A stretch of 64,000 bases of DNA from Muscardinus avellanarius (taxonomy: Eukaryota; Chordata; Mammalia; Rodentia; Gliridae). The stretch lies in assembly GCA_963383645.1 (NCBI GenBank), contig OY726572.1, positions 27,472,792-27,536,791 on the forward strand, read 5' to 3'. The notes below the pieces were generated by a model. That model saw only the letters and a list, made by a program, of their open reading frames with translations. It made no database searches and had not been told where the DNA came from. A program made the position numbers and the translations under genes. Positions 1 to 13,214 of this stretch are shown here, in pieces (the stretch's first letter is position 1; each line of letters opens with the position of its first letter).

Positions 1-175
1 GTTAGGTTGGAGTCACATCAACAATGCTGGGATGTAACATTCAGTTTTATGGATCTGGTTGTTTTCTGAGATTTTATTTTAAAAACGCAGTTTTCCTCCA
101 TCATGCACCCTCTCTGTCCAGCAAAAGCATCAGCATTCTGGGAAGTCCTGCCCAGATACAGCGCCCTCTATTTCT

Positions 176-724
176 TTTTTATTTATATAATATATATTTT
201 TTTGCGGGTCTGGGGATGGAACCCAGAGGCAATTAACCTCCGAGCTACACCCCCTGCCCAAATTTTTATCCTTTATTTTGAAACAGGGTCTCACTTGAAG
301 GGTCCGAGAATCGCCCACCAACCCAAATAACGAAGGACTCACAAGAGATGTAAAATGCAAGCGAGGTTTATTGTGCTGCAGCTCTGTCCCGGCAAGCCAG
401 GGGCCGAGACCCAGACACTATGGGCTTATCCGTAAACTGGGCTTACGGATCTTCATTCTGTTTCTAATCCTACCTTACTTCTATATCTTAACTCTATATT
501 CTAATATCTTATTTCTAATCCTAATATGGGAGAAGACTTCTCTAGTTAACTTCTCATGCTGGGGGGGGGGGAGCGCTTCTTCCAGCCTGCTTTCCAGCAC
601 CCCTACACACTGAGTTACAAAGGGCCTCACTAAGTAGCTGAGGCTGTCCGCGAACCGCGATCCTCCGGTCTCAGCCTCCCGAATGCTGGGGTTACAAGCG
701 TGCGCCACCACGCCCCGCTAGTAG
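176..724 (-). repeat. B1-dID-type SINE, split by an LTR
   Basis: Antisense dimeric SINE in two pieces, 176-295 and 608-724, flanked by an 11-bp direct repeat cctctatttct at 165-175 and 725-735. Removing 296-607 and one copy of cact restores the normal SINE centre (tctcactgagttac). Confidence 0.85.
296..607 (-). mobile_element. Solo LTR, gammaretrovirus-like (ERV1), inside a SINE
   Basis: On the minus strand the 312-bp element begins TGTAGGGG and ends CCCTTCA, with TG...CA termini. It contains an AATAAA poly(A) signal (complement of 367-372) followed by a U5-like segment with CTTGC and CTTGTG steps resembling gammaretroviral U5. The flanking duplication is cact (292-295 and 608-611); 4 bp is typical of ERV1-class integration. 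No internal gag, pol or env sequence is present, so it is a solo LTR left by recombination. The class is inferred from duplication size and U5 layout. Confidence 0.7.
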
Positions 725-1415
725 CCTCTATTTCTGATGGAGCAAGAGTGAGCAATGCCGAGTACCAAGGGAAAGGGCGCACTGTGCACAGTTTCCCTCT
801 GCACAGTCATCTGCCCACAGCTAAGACGGACTTAGCTTGCTAGAATAACGGAGGCTCTTTGCTCTCAGTCTAATTAAACTCTGCACTCTCGGTCAGTGCA
901 GAAATCTCGTTTATTGTGCAATAGCCTTATCAATACATGAGCAAGTTTGTAAAAATGACAGTAATTGATGTCTGATGATTCTAAGTGCAGCTGTGCATTG
1001 TAATGGCCTGAGGAAAGATAAATGAACAGTTTTGTGGCAACAAAAATATTGAATTAAATAAATATTGAATATTTGAATTAAATATTGAATACTTGAATTA
1101 AAAATATTGGAAAACAATTAATTTGTGAACTGACTTAAAGACCATTTGCTTTTAGTGACTATTATAATAGTCAGAATTTTTTTTGCACCTTTCAAGAGGA
1201 CAAAGGGGAAAGAAAATTAGAGAAAAAAGGGAAGAGAGAGAGAGAGAAGAGAAGAGGAATGAAATGGTGGGTTAAAGTTCTACTTTCCTGCATTATAGTG
1301 TATAGAATATGAAGTAGTATAAACCTTGATACCTTTAGAGTAAGTGAAAACTCACTCAATATATACATGGTATATGTAGCACATATTCGAGTTTATTATT
1401 TAAATTTATTCTTTA

Positions 1416-1629
1416 CTGGGCGTGGTGGCGCACATTTGTAATCCCAGCGCTTGGGAGGCTGAGACAGGAGGATCGCACAGGTTCAAAGCCAGCCTCAGCC
1501 TCACTAAGTAGTGAGGCTCTCAGCAACAAAGTGAGACCCTGTTTTCACATAAAATATAAAATAGGTCTGAGAGTATAGCCCGGAGGTAGAAAGCCCCTGT
1601 GTTCCACACCCAGTACCACACACACAAAA
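1416..1629 (+). repeat. B1-dID-type SINE
   Basis: Full dimer from the 7SL-like head to the tRNA-like tail ending in an A/CA-rich tract. The 14-bp target duplication aaatttattcttta lies at 1402-1415 and 1630-1643. Confidence 0.9.
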
Positions 1630-2814
1630 AAATTTATTCTTTAAATATTTCATTTATATACTTTTATTTGGCATGTGATAGTTTCACATCAGAATGTAGT
1701 TCAGAGTGATAGGGACATACATGCACACAGCACTTTGCGAGTTTCCCCCTGAATTGAATTTTCAATGTGATCAGATTGGCAATCTTATTTTCTGAAGCCT
1801 TCTATATTTGCCAGATATTGTTCTATTTTTTCCATTTATTTTAGTGTTGATTCAGATAGACCTGTCCCCACCCCACAAGATGTTCTAATATCCTTACAGA
1901 GATCATTATTCAGTTGATTTGCTTTCATATCATAAAAATATTCACGATTTTTACTTTGATCGTGTTCCTGGTACAATCTTTGAAAGAGAAATAGTAATGG
2001 AGTAAATATAACATGGGGAAAATTAAATTCGTATCTAATTCCAAAACTTCAATTTAGTCGCTGCTTTTTCTATTGCTTAATTATTTTGAAAACCACAGAA
2101 AACCAACTGCATTTGAGTATATTCACATAATTTTGATTGCTTCTCTTTTTCCTGCCTGGGGAGTTGGTAGAGACCTAAACAACTAAAGGTTTGGCCAAAG
2201 GGAAGAGAGATGGGCTGGAGAACTCAGGCAATGAGGCCATCAACTCATGATGGATCATCAGACTCCAATTTTTTCTTTTAAAAACTTGGCTTCTCGCTCT
2301 TCTGTTTAGTTTTGGGAAAGTAAAAATTTTTCCTCTACCCAACTATTCAAAATGGGCTGAAACAGGTTTTCTTGTTTTCTTTGGAGTCTTCTGCATAATT
2401 TAACTTTGGGAAGGCACGCTGAGGGATTCTTGCCTAGAAATTTATACATGCAGGTTCATTTTTCTGGAGTACTTTAGACCTGGAATGCAGGAGGTAGGAA
2501 GAAGAAATGTTCTTTTTCAGCTGCACTATAACAACTTGCTCTGTGAATCTCAAGGAAGAATCTTTTCAGATCTCAAGTTCAGATAGATTTCTGGAGCTCA
2601 TAAGCTACTTGAGAATTTTAAACAGTTTTAAATTGAAGAACTGAGAATTATGTCCAAATCTGGTTCTGGAAAACTCATACCATGAGTTCAATTTAACTGA
2701 ACCTTGGAATCTGATCAGCTTTCAGTTCTGTTTTTTCAAAATAGAAAGTATTTCATTTATGCCTGGAATGCCTGCCATTCAAAATCATATGAGTTAACAG
2801 GATGTTTTAGAGAT

Positions 2815-2815
2815 A

Positions 2816-2862
<47 letters not shown>
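2815..2862. repeat. (GAT)n microsatellite
   Basis: About 15 nearly perfect GAT units. Confidence 0.97.
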
Positions 2863-2863
<1 letters not shown>

Positions 2864-3184
2864 GTGGTAATGGGAATTGATTCTGGAGCATTCTACCTCT
2901 GGGCTACACTCAGTTCTTTTTAATTTTCTTTCTCTCTTTCTTTCTTTCTCTCTTTCTTTCTTTCTTTCTTTCTTTCTTTTTTTTTGTGTGTGGTACTGGG
3001 GATTGAACCCAGGGGCATTCTACCTCTGGGCTACACTCCCAGCCCTATCTTTTATTCTTTGTTTTAAAACAAGGTCTCACTAAGTTGCTGAGAGCCTCAC
3101 CAAGTAGCTGAGGCTGGCTTTGAACCTGTGATTCCCTGTCTTCCCAAGTACTGGGATTATAGGTGTGCCTCACCACTCCTGGCT
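2864..3184 (-). repeat. SINE fragment, (TTTC)n and SINE
   Basis: A tRNA-like tail fragment (2864-2916) is followed by a TTTC/CTTT tract (2925-2985) and a near-complete antisense B1-dID SINE (2990-3184). The tract probably grew from the poly-T end of the inserted SINE. Confidence 0.8.
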
Positions 3185-3847
3185 GTATAATGATTTTTGA
3201 GGGTTGCCAGAGGCTGAGTAGTTCTGCAGGATCACCCAGCCCAAAGTGCAGAGCACCATAGTCAAAAGAACACCTCAGTAATGAATACAGATGAGTGAGT
3301 TCTGGGTGGGATCTAAAAAGAATTCAGGGAGGTGTGATCATGAATCCATGCAGTCTTTGGACTTCTTGTTCCACAGCTTTCTTCCAATGGAAAGGAGTAT
3401 GTATTGGGCATGAGGGTTAACATTAGTTGCATGACACAGTTGGCTAAGTCCCAACTTCACACAATGGCTGCTCTCTTCATACTGTCCCTAAACAGTATCA
3501 GTTTTTAACATAGATATAGCAAGAGGCAGCATTCTTAAATAGAAGATGCACTCACTTTGTTTCAGACTAGGACTAGAATCCCCTTTCTAGCCTTGTGACC
3601 TCATAAGGAGCAAGGTGCTTGACCTCTCTAAATTTATTTTCTTCTCCATTAGAGCTTCTACAATATTTTCCACCTCGGTGTGAGTTAAAAATCAATGTTA
3701 TTTTATTTTCTCTCCCAATAGCAGACACAGTCTAGCTTATGGGCCACCTTCTGTAAAACACCAGAAGTTATATTTAGGTAGCAAAAGTAATAAAAAGCAA
3801 ATCCAAAATGTATTTTTATACAAGACAATCTGTTTGGTATATTTGGG

Positions 3848-4047
3848 GGGGGTACTGGGAATTGAACCCAGAGGCATTCTACCTCTGACCTACACCCAGG
3901 CCTATTTTTTATTCTTTATTTTGAACCAGGGTCTCACTAAGTTTTGGAGGGCCTCACTAAGTAGCTGAGGCTGGCCGTGAACCTGTGATCTTCCTGTCTC
4001 AGTTTCCCAAGTACTGGGATTACAAGCATGCACCACCAGGCCCTGCT
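3848..4047 (-). repeat. B1-dID-type SINE
   Basis: Antisense dimer from ggtactgggaattgaacc to the inverted 7SL-like head. Confidence 0.9.
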
Positions 4048-4202
4048 TGGTATTTTTAAGTGTATGTTTATACATGGTATATTACACAGACATGGATAAT
4101 GATGTGGTCTTTATTTTATATATTGCTGTCTAGCTAAGCAGATTAATAATTGTTATAATAATCATCTTATAATTCACAAATACATGTTCTATAAAAGAGT
4201 AT

Positions 4203-4720
4203 TGCCAGTCATGGTGGTGCATGCTCGTCATCCCAGTACTTGAGAGGCTGAGATGGGAGGATCACAGGTTTGTGGCCAGCCTCAGCTACTTAGTGAGGCC
4301 CTCTGAAACTTAGTGAAAACCTGTTTCAAAATAAAAAATAAAAAGCCGGGTGTGGTGGCGCACACTTGTAATCCCTGCGCTTGGGAGGCTGAGACAGGAG
4401 GATCGCATGGGTTTGAAGCCAGCCTCAGCTACTTAGTGAGGCTTTTCGGCAACTTAGCAAGACCCTGTTTCCAAATAAAATATTTTTTTAAAAAGGTCTG
4501 GGAGTATAGCCCGGAGGTAGAAAGCCTCTGGGTTCCACCCCTAGTACCTCCAAGTAAATAAATAAATAAATAAAATAAATAAAATAATAATAAATAAATA
4601 ATAAAAAATAGAGCTTGGGATATAGCTCAGAGGTAGAATGCCCCTCGGTTCACTCTCCAGTTCCATAAGTAAATGAATAAACAAACAAACAAACAAACAA
4701 ATAAATAAACAAACAAACAG
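4203..4720 (+). repeat. Nested SINEs with AAAT/AAAC tail
   Basis: An older SINE head (4203-4343) is interrupted by a second complete SINE (about 4345-4555) with an AAAT-type tail (4556-4607). The tRNA-like half of the first copy resumes at 4608-4672, followed by an AAAC/AAAT tract to about 4720. Confidence 0.85.
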
Positions 4721-6454
4721 CATTGTACACAGTTCTATGGAAGTCCGGGGAAAGGAGAGGGCAATATCAGGATGATTCAGGGAAGATTCCCTAGAGTTGG
4801 GGACATTAAAGTTGTGTGGAAAAGGATAAGTAGTCATTGTTCAATAAAAAAAAATGCTATTTTAAAAGAGTCCATTCCAGGAATAATTTGTAAGCTGGGA
4901 GAGCTGAGTCATCGGCTACATATTGGAGGAGGCAGTGAAGGCTCAAAGACAAGGTGGTTCTACATGGCTCAGAGTAATGTTTACTCTTCTAAAACATTTA
5001 AATATTTTTGAGAACTATTTAAAGTAAAAAAATGTTTCTTACAGGAAATTCCAAATATATATAAACCTCCATGTATTCATGTCTGAACTTGAACAGTCTT
5101 CAGTTCATGGTAAATATTGTTTCATTTCTCCCTCCACCTTTATTCTTCTCTTTATATATATGAGTTCTGAAGCAATCTCAGTTATTTCATTATTCCATCT
5201 GTAAATATTTTAGTATGGGTTCCTAGAAGATAAGTTCTCCTTAAAAAGACCATATCAGTAATAACTATAAAATAGTTACTAATAATTTCTAGTTATTAAT
5301 GTAGTTTGTCGAATAGAGGAATGATTGATATGAATATATTTGTATTCTGGAAGAAAACTTTGAAGACAATGAGGACAGGTTAGAGAGAGAAAAAATACCC
5401 AGGAACAAAAGAAGATGCCAGAGACAAGTTTGAACCAAGGAAGAGGCAATGAACAGGACAGGAGCATCTTCAGAATATTTAGAAAGTAAAATTGAGAGTT
5501 CTTGAGATCAACTATATTTGAGGATACAAGAGAAGAGAGAGGTGAGAAAGATTTGGAGCTTTTAATTTGGGTAATCAGCCTATGGATACACCATAAACTG
5601 GGAGAGTGTAGGGATTCCTTGAAATGCAATTAGCAAAATACAGAGACTATTGGAAACTAGTCCAAAAATAATTTCCTATTTTCTTCAAACAAAACTTTGG
5701 GACTTGGAGCCTATGGAGTAATTTTGATTGTTCCACCATTTAAAAAATTTGGATATATAGAGAGAATAACATCTACAGTGTTCAAGGGAAGAGAGGAACC
5801 TCTCAATCAGACTAAAAACTGAGAACTTTCCAGTTTATGTATTAGTAGTAGTCATAAAATCATAAAGGATAATAAGCACAATAATTCACCAAACTCCCAA
5901 ACAATAGAGATTTGAAAGAGAAGATTTTAAAATAATGAATTTCCTTCCCATTTTATAATGAAAATGTTCAAATAAGTCAAAAACGTTGATAGAAGTGGTC
6001 AGTGAATACCCATATACTGCCAGTTCAATTCTATGATCAACGATAAACTGTGTTTACTTTTTAATATATCTGTGCATTTATCCATTTTTCTGTGTGTCCA
6101 TTGGTCTTTTTCCTTTTCTAAACAAATTGCAGACAGCAGAATGCTTTCTTCCTGAACAGCTCATTATGCATGTCATTAACAAGAGTTTGACTTTTATTTA
6201 TGAAGAACTTTACTTTATACAAGAGAGATTAAACTTATACAACATACATTTTTTTTCTCAAAAGGAAAGGTGGTGATTCAAGAAGGATTAACATCATTCG
6301 TGGTTGATCCTTACTGGGCTATTTATGAACAAGACCCTCTTGGTCCTCAAAAGTTGCCAAACAGAGCAGTCACACCTACTAAACAGCCTTTCAACCGCTG
6401 TCATGGGTGGTCTTGGCAACACCATGTTTCTCTCAATGTGTATATTTGGTATGA

Positions 6455-6507
6455 GGATCAGGGGTGTTCTATCTTTGAATAATATCCCCAGCACTATTTC
6501 TTCCTTC

Positions 6508-6601
<94 letters not shown>

Positions 6602-6938
6602 GTGGTACTGCGGTTGCTGGAAGCCCTTCCACCTCCGGGCTACACTTCCAGACCTATTTTATACTTTTTTTTTAATTTTTGGAAACAGGGTCTCTTAAGC
6701 CAGCTGGCTTCGAACCAGCGCGATCCTCCTGTCTCCGCCTCCCAAGTGCGGGTATTACAAATGTGCACCATCACGCCCGGCCCCCAACACTATTTTTTTT
6801 TTTTTTTAAATTTTGAAACAAGGGCTTATGAGTTGCTGAGGCGTCGCCGAGTTACTGAGGCTGGCCTCACACATACAATCTTTCTGTCTTGACCTCCCAA
6901 GTCCTGGATTACCAGCATGTGCCACCATATCCTGCTCA
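6455..6938 (-). repeat. Young SINE plus (TTTC)n nested in an older SINE
   Basis: The older antisense SINE is split into 6455-6500 and 6784-6938. Between the halves are a TTTC tract of about 100 bp (6497-6601) and a younger antisense SINE (6602-6783) of the variant subfamily with the gctggcttaag-type centre. The repeated ccccarcactatttt on both sides is the likely target duplication. Confidence 0.82.
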
Positions 6939-7504
6939 ATAAATATTAACTGAATTTGAATTTGAAGAAACAGACACCCAGAAATGGAAGATTTTTGTCA
7001 TAAAGTGAAAGGTACTAGAACAAATCACCTCGGTTTCATGTTGAGTATCATTATTCTGCCTCTAACAACTCTGCAAAGTAATAATGCAATGTAGCAGATG
7101 AATTGTAAGTAAAAAGGCAGTAAATATATTCAGGACAAAGTCATCATGAGACTTCCCAATAGAATTATTGAGCAATGGGAAAGGAGATAAAATGTTCTCA
7201 CAAAATAGTAACTCTTTATTCACATATAGAAAAAGAAATGACTGTGTTCATATTTATTTTCTGAATTCCTCTGAAATGGATTAAAGCAGCTTATGATAAA
7301 TAGAAAAAATATAAGATTTATAAGATAAAACACCATATGGTAAACAGCAAAAATAAGATAAAATTAAATTGAAAATGGAAATAAAACATGGGCCAAATTA
7401 TTGCCAACTAGGAGGGTGGAGAACAAGTTTGGACTTAGCTTTTAAAATGTTCTCGATTATGTCAGTTTTGATATGTTAAATCCTGCTGATTGATTCAAGA
7501 TTAA

Positions 7505-7593
7505 AAATCTGATAGAGGAGTTTGAGGTGTCAGTGGCAGAGCATGTTTAGTGCATACAAGTCAGACAAGTTCCTGGGTTTGATCCTTGTCAAC

Positions 7594-7639
<46 letters not shown>

Positions 7640-7815
7640 GTGGTGGCACACACATGTAATCCCAAGTACAGGAGGATCCCAGGTTTAGGGTCTTGCTAGG
7701 TTGCTGCGAATCTCACTACGTTGCTGAGGCTGGCTTCAAATTGCTGTCTTATAATCCTCTTGCCTCAGCCTCCCAAGTACTAGGATTACAGCAATGCTCC
7801 ATTATACCTGGCCTC
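7505..7815. repeat. ID-like SINE, (CA)n and SINE fragments
   Basis: A tRNA-like ID monomer (7505-7590) runs into a CA repeat (7592-7637), then a short forward SINE head (7638-7680) and an antisense SINE body (7681-7815). Confidence 0.75.
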
Positions 7816-8489
7816 CACAAGGGTCTGGAAAACCAGATATTTAATGTGAAAGTTTGAATTTATACATTTTTGCTAATTTAAAATTTTTAAAACTTTGTGC
7901 TGTCACAACAACAAAAACAAAAATACACCTATGAGCTGTATCTGTCCAAGAGATCACCATTTTATAATGTGTGCAAGCTAAGGGAGGCAGAACTCATTAG
8001 CATGGACTAGCTTCAATTTGGAGGAAAAAAACCTATGACTTGTAGTTTATTATTTGTATGTAATTAAATGGGTTTTCTAAGAAAGGCATTTGAGAACAAT
8101 GCAATGTCTTGATAGACACTGTGCTCATGTATAGTTGCAATAGCACTGAGCCAAAGTTTGGGGGTTATTATGGAAAGCACGATTGGGTTTTAGGACCCAC
8201 AGGCACACCCAGGAGAGCCATTGTTGATGTAAGGCACAAGGCTTCCTTACAGTCGACTTGCTGTGAATACCATCTTCAATAAAAACTCATTGGAATGATT
8301 GCGATAAAGCCCATGCTATAACAACGGTACAGAGATTCCAACATATCTAGAGGATGTAAGGAAAGTTCTAGATTGAAAAGAAACAAAGGTTTTGCATTTG
8401 TAGACAGCATATCATCGAAGCAAAGATTCCCTTATCCAAAAGCAAATTTAGATGTTGGAAAAGAAACTATAGTTGAAAGTAATAAAACT

Positions 8490-8550
8490 TGAAAACAACA
8501 TCATCATCATCAACAACAACAAAACAACAAAACAACAACAACAACAACAT
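8490..8550. repeat. (CAA)n/(CAT)n simple repeat
   Basis: Interrupted CAA units preceded by four CAT units. Confidence 0.9.
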
Positions 8551-8810
8551 ACTTTTACAAAACCTGGACACCTTCACAGGTCTTTAAGTTCAGGAAGGCA
8601 ACACATGTAGGTCTTGAGCATTCTTTAACTTTTCATATGTAGATGCAGCTTCAGATATGTCAGTTTTTCCCCCTAGTTACTGATTTTTTTTACGGTAGCC
8701 TTTTTCTCTTCTTTTTTTTTTTTAAGAAGTATCTAAAACAAATAAATAAAAGGTTTAAACATTTTCATTTGTATTTTTCTGTTTCAACAATACAAATAAA
8801 TATTATTTGT

Positions 8811-9029
8811 ATCTGGGTGTGATGGTGTACACCTGTATATCTAGATACATGGGAGGCTGAGACTAGAGGATTTCAGGTTCAAGGATAACCTCAGCAACTT
8901 AATGAGACTCTCAGAAACCTAATGAGACCCTGTTTCAAATAACACACAACCCAAAAGGTCTGGGGATATAGCTCTGTGGTAGAATGTCCCTGGGTCCAAT
9001 TCCCAGTACCACCACACACACAAAAAACG
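8811..9029 (+). repeat. B1-dID-type SINE (diverged)
   Basis: Forward dimer with a degraded left half and a recognisable tRNA-like right half ending ccagtaccaccacacac. Confidence 0.85.
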
Positions 9030-11566
9030 TATTACATATAGTTGTGAGGAATTATCTTTATATCTAAATGCTTGGTGGATATTTTCAGATTTTGTGTGAT
9101 TATTACTTAAAGAGTACTAAGACAAATAACTATATCCTCTATTTTCTGGGCAAGACATTAGAAGCAAAGGTTGAAAAGAAGCCACTGAAGATGAGCTATT
9201 GTGGTGAGATAAAGACTGGCATGGGTCTAAAATTGTGGAAACCTGCAGACTTGTAAAATCCCCACAGATTACCACAGAAGCTGCTGTGGTTTTCCTTCTA
9301 ATTTTAGTGCCCGGCTCAGTTTCACTTACTATTTCAATTCTTCAACATCCTTATTGTGACTATAGATCCATTGGCAAAATATTTAGTGGAAATATATTTA
9401 TGTAATATTCAGTCCCCCAAACAGTTTTAGTAACCTGACATGTATTAATTTCTATTCCACAGAAAGATGAATGCAATGTCAAGACATGAATTCCATTCAA
9501 GATTCTTTGGGGCAAATGAGATATTATTAACATTTCTCTATGTATCTATTGCAATATTTTGGTCTTTAACCTTTTTGAGTCAGATATACAACTTTATATT
9601 CCCTTGAGTGTTTACGGCTTGATAAATACTTCTTTAAAAATTAGATTTTAATTCATCGATAAGAATATTATTTAATAGGTTGTTTTGTGTGTCCAGAGGC
9701 AGCTAGTTTTAACCTGCCAAAGTAATGAATACTACAGAGAAAGAAGCAGATTGTAGAATTTCTATTTCAGAGAGTGTGGGACTAAGTCACAGTAAAAATG
9801 GGATTTCAACTAATTGCTAGTTCGTGACTCGAATTTCTAGCCTACGCTACATGTTTTCCTCCTTTTTTCTTTCCTTTTCTTTGTAAAATCGGAATGTGTA
9901 GATAAAATACAGATGGCTAATGAATTTGAAAAATTGACATAAACAGGAAACATTTTATCCCTTGGGGAGAAGTCACTTGGTCATTTTCTAGGGAAATGAT
10001 AATAGTAACTAACATTCATCAAAAATGTACTCTGTGACAGTAAATGAACACTTACCTGTTATTCACTTATTCAATTCTTATATTATTTTTATCACCCCTG
10101 ACACATAGACACCAATGCTGCCCTGTTATTAAGTAGAGATATATAGACGCAGAAGATGGAACAGCTGTTTAGCCCTGATGGCCTGCTATCTGTATTGTGC
10201 ACACTCTTGTCCACGAAGCTTGATGCAGAAAAAAACAACAACAACAAAAAAAAAAAAAAAAACCTCATGATGAAAGGCTATGGAAAATGTGTAAAGCTTG
10301 CACAGACCACAGGAAGGGCTCCATTGGCTTATGTCATGTGGGCTTTCGTAGAAGCTTTGTTCTGATGCTCAGAACATGGTAGTCCCTCTCTCTGCCCCAA
10401 CATTTTTTGCATTGAAAAATGAACAGCTCTGTCTTTTAATTCCAGCTTGTAGACCTCACCACACTGAGCGTTCCTGCTCTCCCATGCCTCTCTGCCCTTT
10501 CCAAGTGCATCTAGTACTTTCCTTCTTGTTTCTGCTCAGTGCAGCTCTTGCTTCAAGGCATTGCTCAATGTTATGAGTCAGAATTTAATTTTACTTCTCT
10601 CCTGACTCTTTCACAATGCCCTATATCCTAACTTCTGATCCACACCCCTCTGTAGATCCTAAACCTTCTCAGATCACAATCTGTGCCTGATATATATTCG
10701 TCCCTCCACTGTGGTGTTAATCACAGCATCTGGCACAGAAATAAGTGTGTATTAAATGTGAGAAAATGACTTGAAGAAGAATTTAGTGTATTTTTAGTCT
10801 ACAGAATACTAAAAATCAGGAAGCCTGTCTTGAAATTTCATTATGGGTATGTTAACATGAAAAGGATAAGTTTACTTAATGATCAAAAGTAAAAATTCAA
10901 GGTAAGAATAATATTAGAGAAGAAAATTAGAGTGGCAACCAATTTGAGGTTTAATGATCATGCTGGAAGAATAAGTAGAGAAAGAAAACCATATGAAGGT
11001 ACCAGACACACTTCCGATGTTCTTGAGGACTCAAAAAGTGTAGTTTTATTCTTAAGAAACTTCTGGGGAGACAGAACCATCTGGTAACATAAACCATGCA
11101 AAACATAAAGGAAGTCAGTACCTTGTGCCGAAGTCTGTCTGGAAGAGTTCAGGAGGGAGAATTCTTAAAAAGTGTGTACACGGTTACCAAGCAGACACAT
11201 GGGGGGACATTCTTAAAAAAAATAGACAATGTGTATGCTCAGGAGAACTCTGAACAAGAAGCCCCTTTTTACAGGAAAATAATATCAGATAGAATAAAGA
11301 AGGAGAGGCTGTGGGTGAACACCGAGTGTGGGGCATGGGTAAAGCTCAGCATGCTATGGGAAAGATTCATAGACGAAAATGGGGATCTGTAGAAGAATTT
11401 TAGTGAGGAAGGTATGTGATCAATCCATCATTTGGGAAGATTGATTCATCTCTAGTAGGGAGGAGAGAGGAGCAGAATGCGAGAGTCTGTCTAGCAACTT
11501 GCTAAGTCAGCCCCAGCAGCAGGCCAGGGGAAAGGTAAGCCAGATAAACCTCTCAAAACCTGCTTA

Positions 11567-11706
11567 TAGTGGGCGACTGAGCGGGCCGATCTGCGTTACT
11601 GCAACTCTCCAGGCAGATGATTAGTAGGTCCCCGACCCGCTGACCTCACCCCGAACCCCTAAGGTGCCGAGTTCTTTCAGATTAAAGCTGATTTTTGTTT
11701 TAAAAA
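11567..11706 (+). mobile_element. Short retrocopy of an unidentified transcript
   Basis: A GC- and CpG-rich block of about 140 bp stands out from AT-rich surroundings. It ends in ATTAAA (a known variant poly(A) signal), then about 13 bases, then an A-run. Direct repeats aaaacctgctta at 11555-11566 and 11707-11718 flank it; their leading As blend with the A-tail, so cctgctta is the firm part. This is the signature of L1-driven insertion of a 5'-truncated mRNA or small RNA. I do not recognise the source. Confidence 0.6.
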
Positions 11707-12216
11707 AAAACCTGCTTACACTTGAGTCAGTGACAATCAGTTATTGGTTCTCTTTTCATAACTTGCAAACAAAATTCTTATTCCTATTTCTGGGGCTCCT
11801 CTAACTGTATAGCAGTTACTTCCTGAAAAGCTATCTTCTTTGCCCTTTTTCTTTGGCCGTTATCTCTCTAGATCAGAAAGACCCACCAGAGTCCAGTCTT
11901 CAGGAGATGCATAATTCCTGAAGGCTTATTTGGAATGCTGAGGAACCCGTACCACCAACCTCTCAAATGCTCTGGAATTCCCTAAGTCCTTTGCTGTATG
12001 TCGACAGATCTCTACTGACCTCCTGGTTCCCATATGTAAACACACTATTAATACACTTCCAATATTGTTCTGGTGGGAAAATCTATTCTTAATTCCAAAT
12101 AACTACTTTACAAATTTAGTTTGGAACATTTCACAATTTTAGGACTTCTTTTTTTCTCTCATCTTTGATGCTCTTTAAAACTTTAAAAAATGAATTCTGT
12201 TTTTATTTGTTTGTTT

Positions 12217-12403
12217 GTTTCTACTGAAGATTGAACCCAGGGACATTCTACCTCTGAGCCATACTCCTAGCCCTATTTATTTTAGGGTTTCACTAAGTTG
12301 CCGAGGGTCACACTAAGTGGCTGAGATGGCTTCCAACGTGGAATCATCCTGTCTCAGCATCTCAAGTATTGGGATTACAGGCATGTGCCACCACACTCCA
12401 CTG
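12217..12403 (-). repeat. B1-dID-type SINE (old)
   Basis: Antisense SINE with several small deletions, ending in an inverted head-like sequence. Confidence 0.85.
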
Positions 12404-13140
12404 AATTCTTTTGGAAGAATTGAAATTTTGGGAAACATATGCCTTAATTTCTCTCCTGATAGAGATGATGGCAGTGAGCCTTATAGAGGTTAAATGGGAC
12501 TTAAGACACTACAGAATGTTCTAGTTACATGTATATAACATGTATGTTTATGTGTATGTTTACATGTTCTAGTTACATGTATGTTGCATGTGGATGTTTA
12601 CTGTGATTTCTTTCAGGAGTGAGGAAAGTCAAGTCTTAGATGTAAAAATAGAGATCCCTGCTTTTTAGAGAAAGGAGGAAACATTTGCTGTAAGGAAACG
12701 TCGGAAATAAGAGTAGGATGAAGTCACGAAGTGGAGGCTTCTGCTTACGGAACCCAAGCTGTGTAAATTTGAGAGCACAGAAATAATTTTAAAAACGGTT
12801 TTTGGGTTCTTATACTTCACTTTTAATTGGTTCCAATAAAGAGTCTAGCTCCAAATCCCTGTCTCAGAAGCAATTTTAAATTGAAACTGTACTGTCCCAT
12901 GCAAGAGTAAACACCACAGGCTTCTAAATAAGAGCAAAATGTCTTCACTTGGATGAAAACAGAGTACAGTTTCAGTTAGAAAGGAGAAATTCACATCACC
13001 TCTTCAGGTAGGCCTGTTTACATATAAAGTAGGTGTTAAAATAGTGCAAGAAATTGAACTTTTAATGTTTAGCACTGTCAATATGAAATACTTGAGAGTA
13101 AAATTAATAACAATAATAATAGCAATAAAGCATTGTAGAC

Positions 13141-13179
13141 CTTCTGTGCCTTAACACTTTCCCTTATTTGTGTGTGTAT

Positions 13180-13214
<35 letters not shown>

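Noticed and set aside
2815..2862. Regular repeats that might suggest a CRISPR array
   Set aside because: This and the other periodic tracts are microsatellites without spacers, in a mammalian genome.
5279..5629. 116-codon minus-strand ORF
   Set aside because: Low-complexity AT-rich region, no recognisable domain, no supporting context.
11096..11392. 98-codon ORF between SINEs
   Set aside because: No signal, domain or splice context; the sequence might be part of an old LTR element but nothing confirms it.
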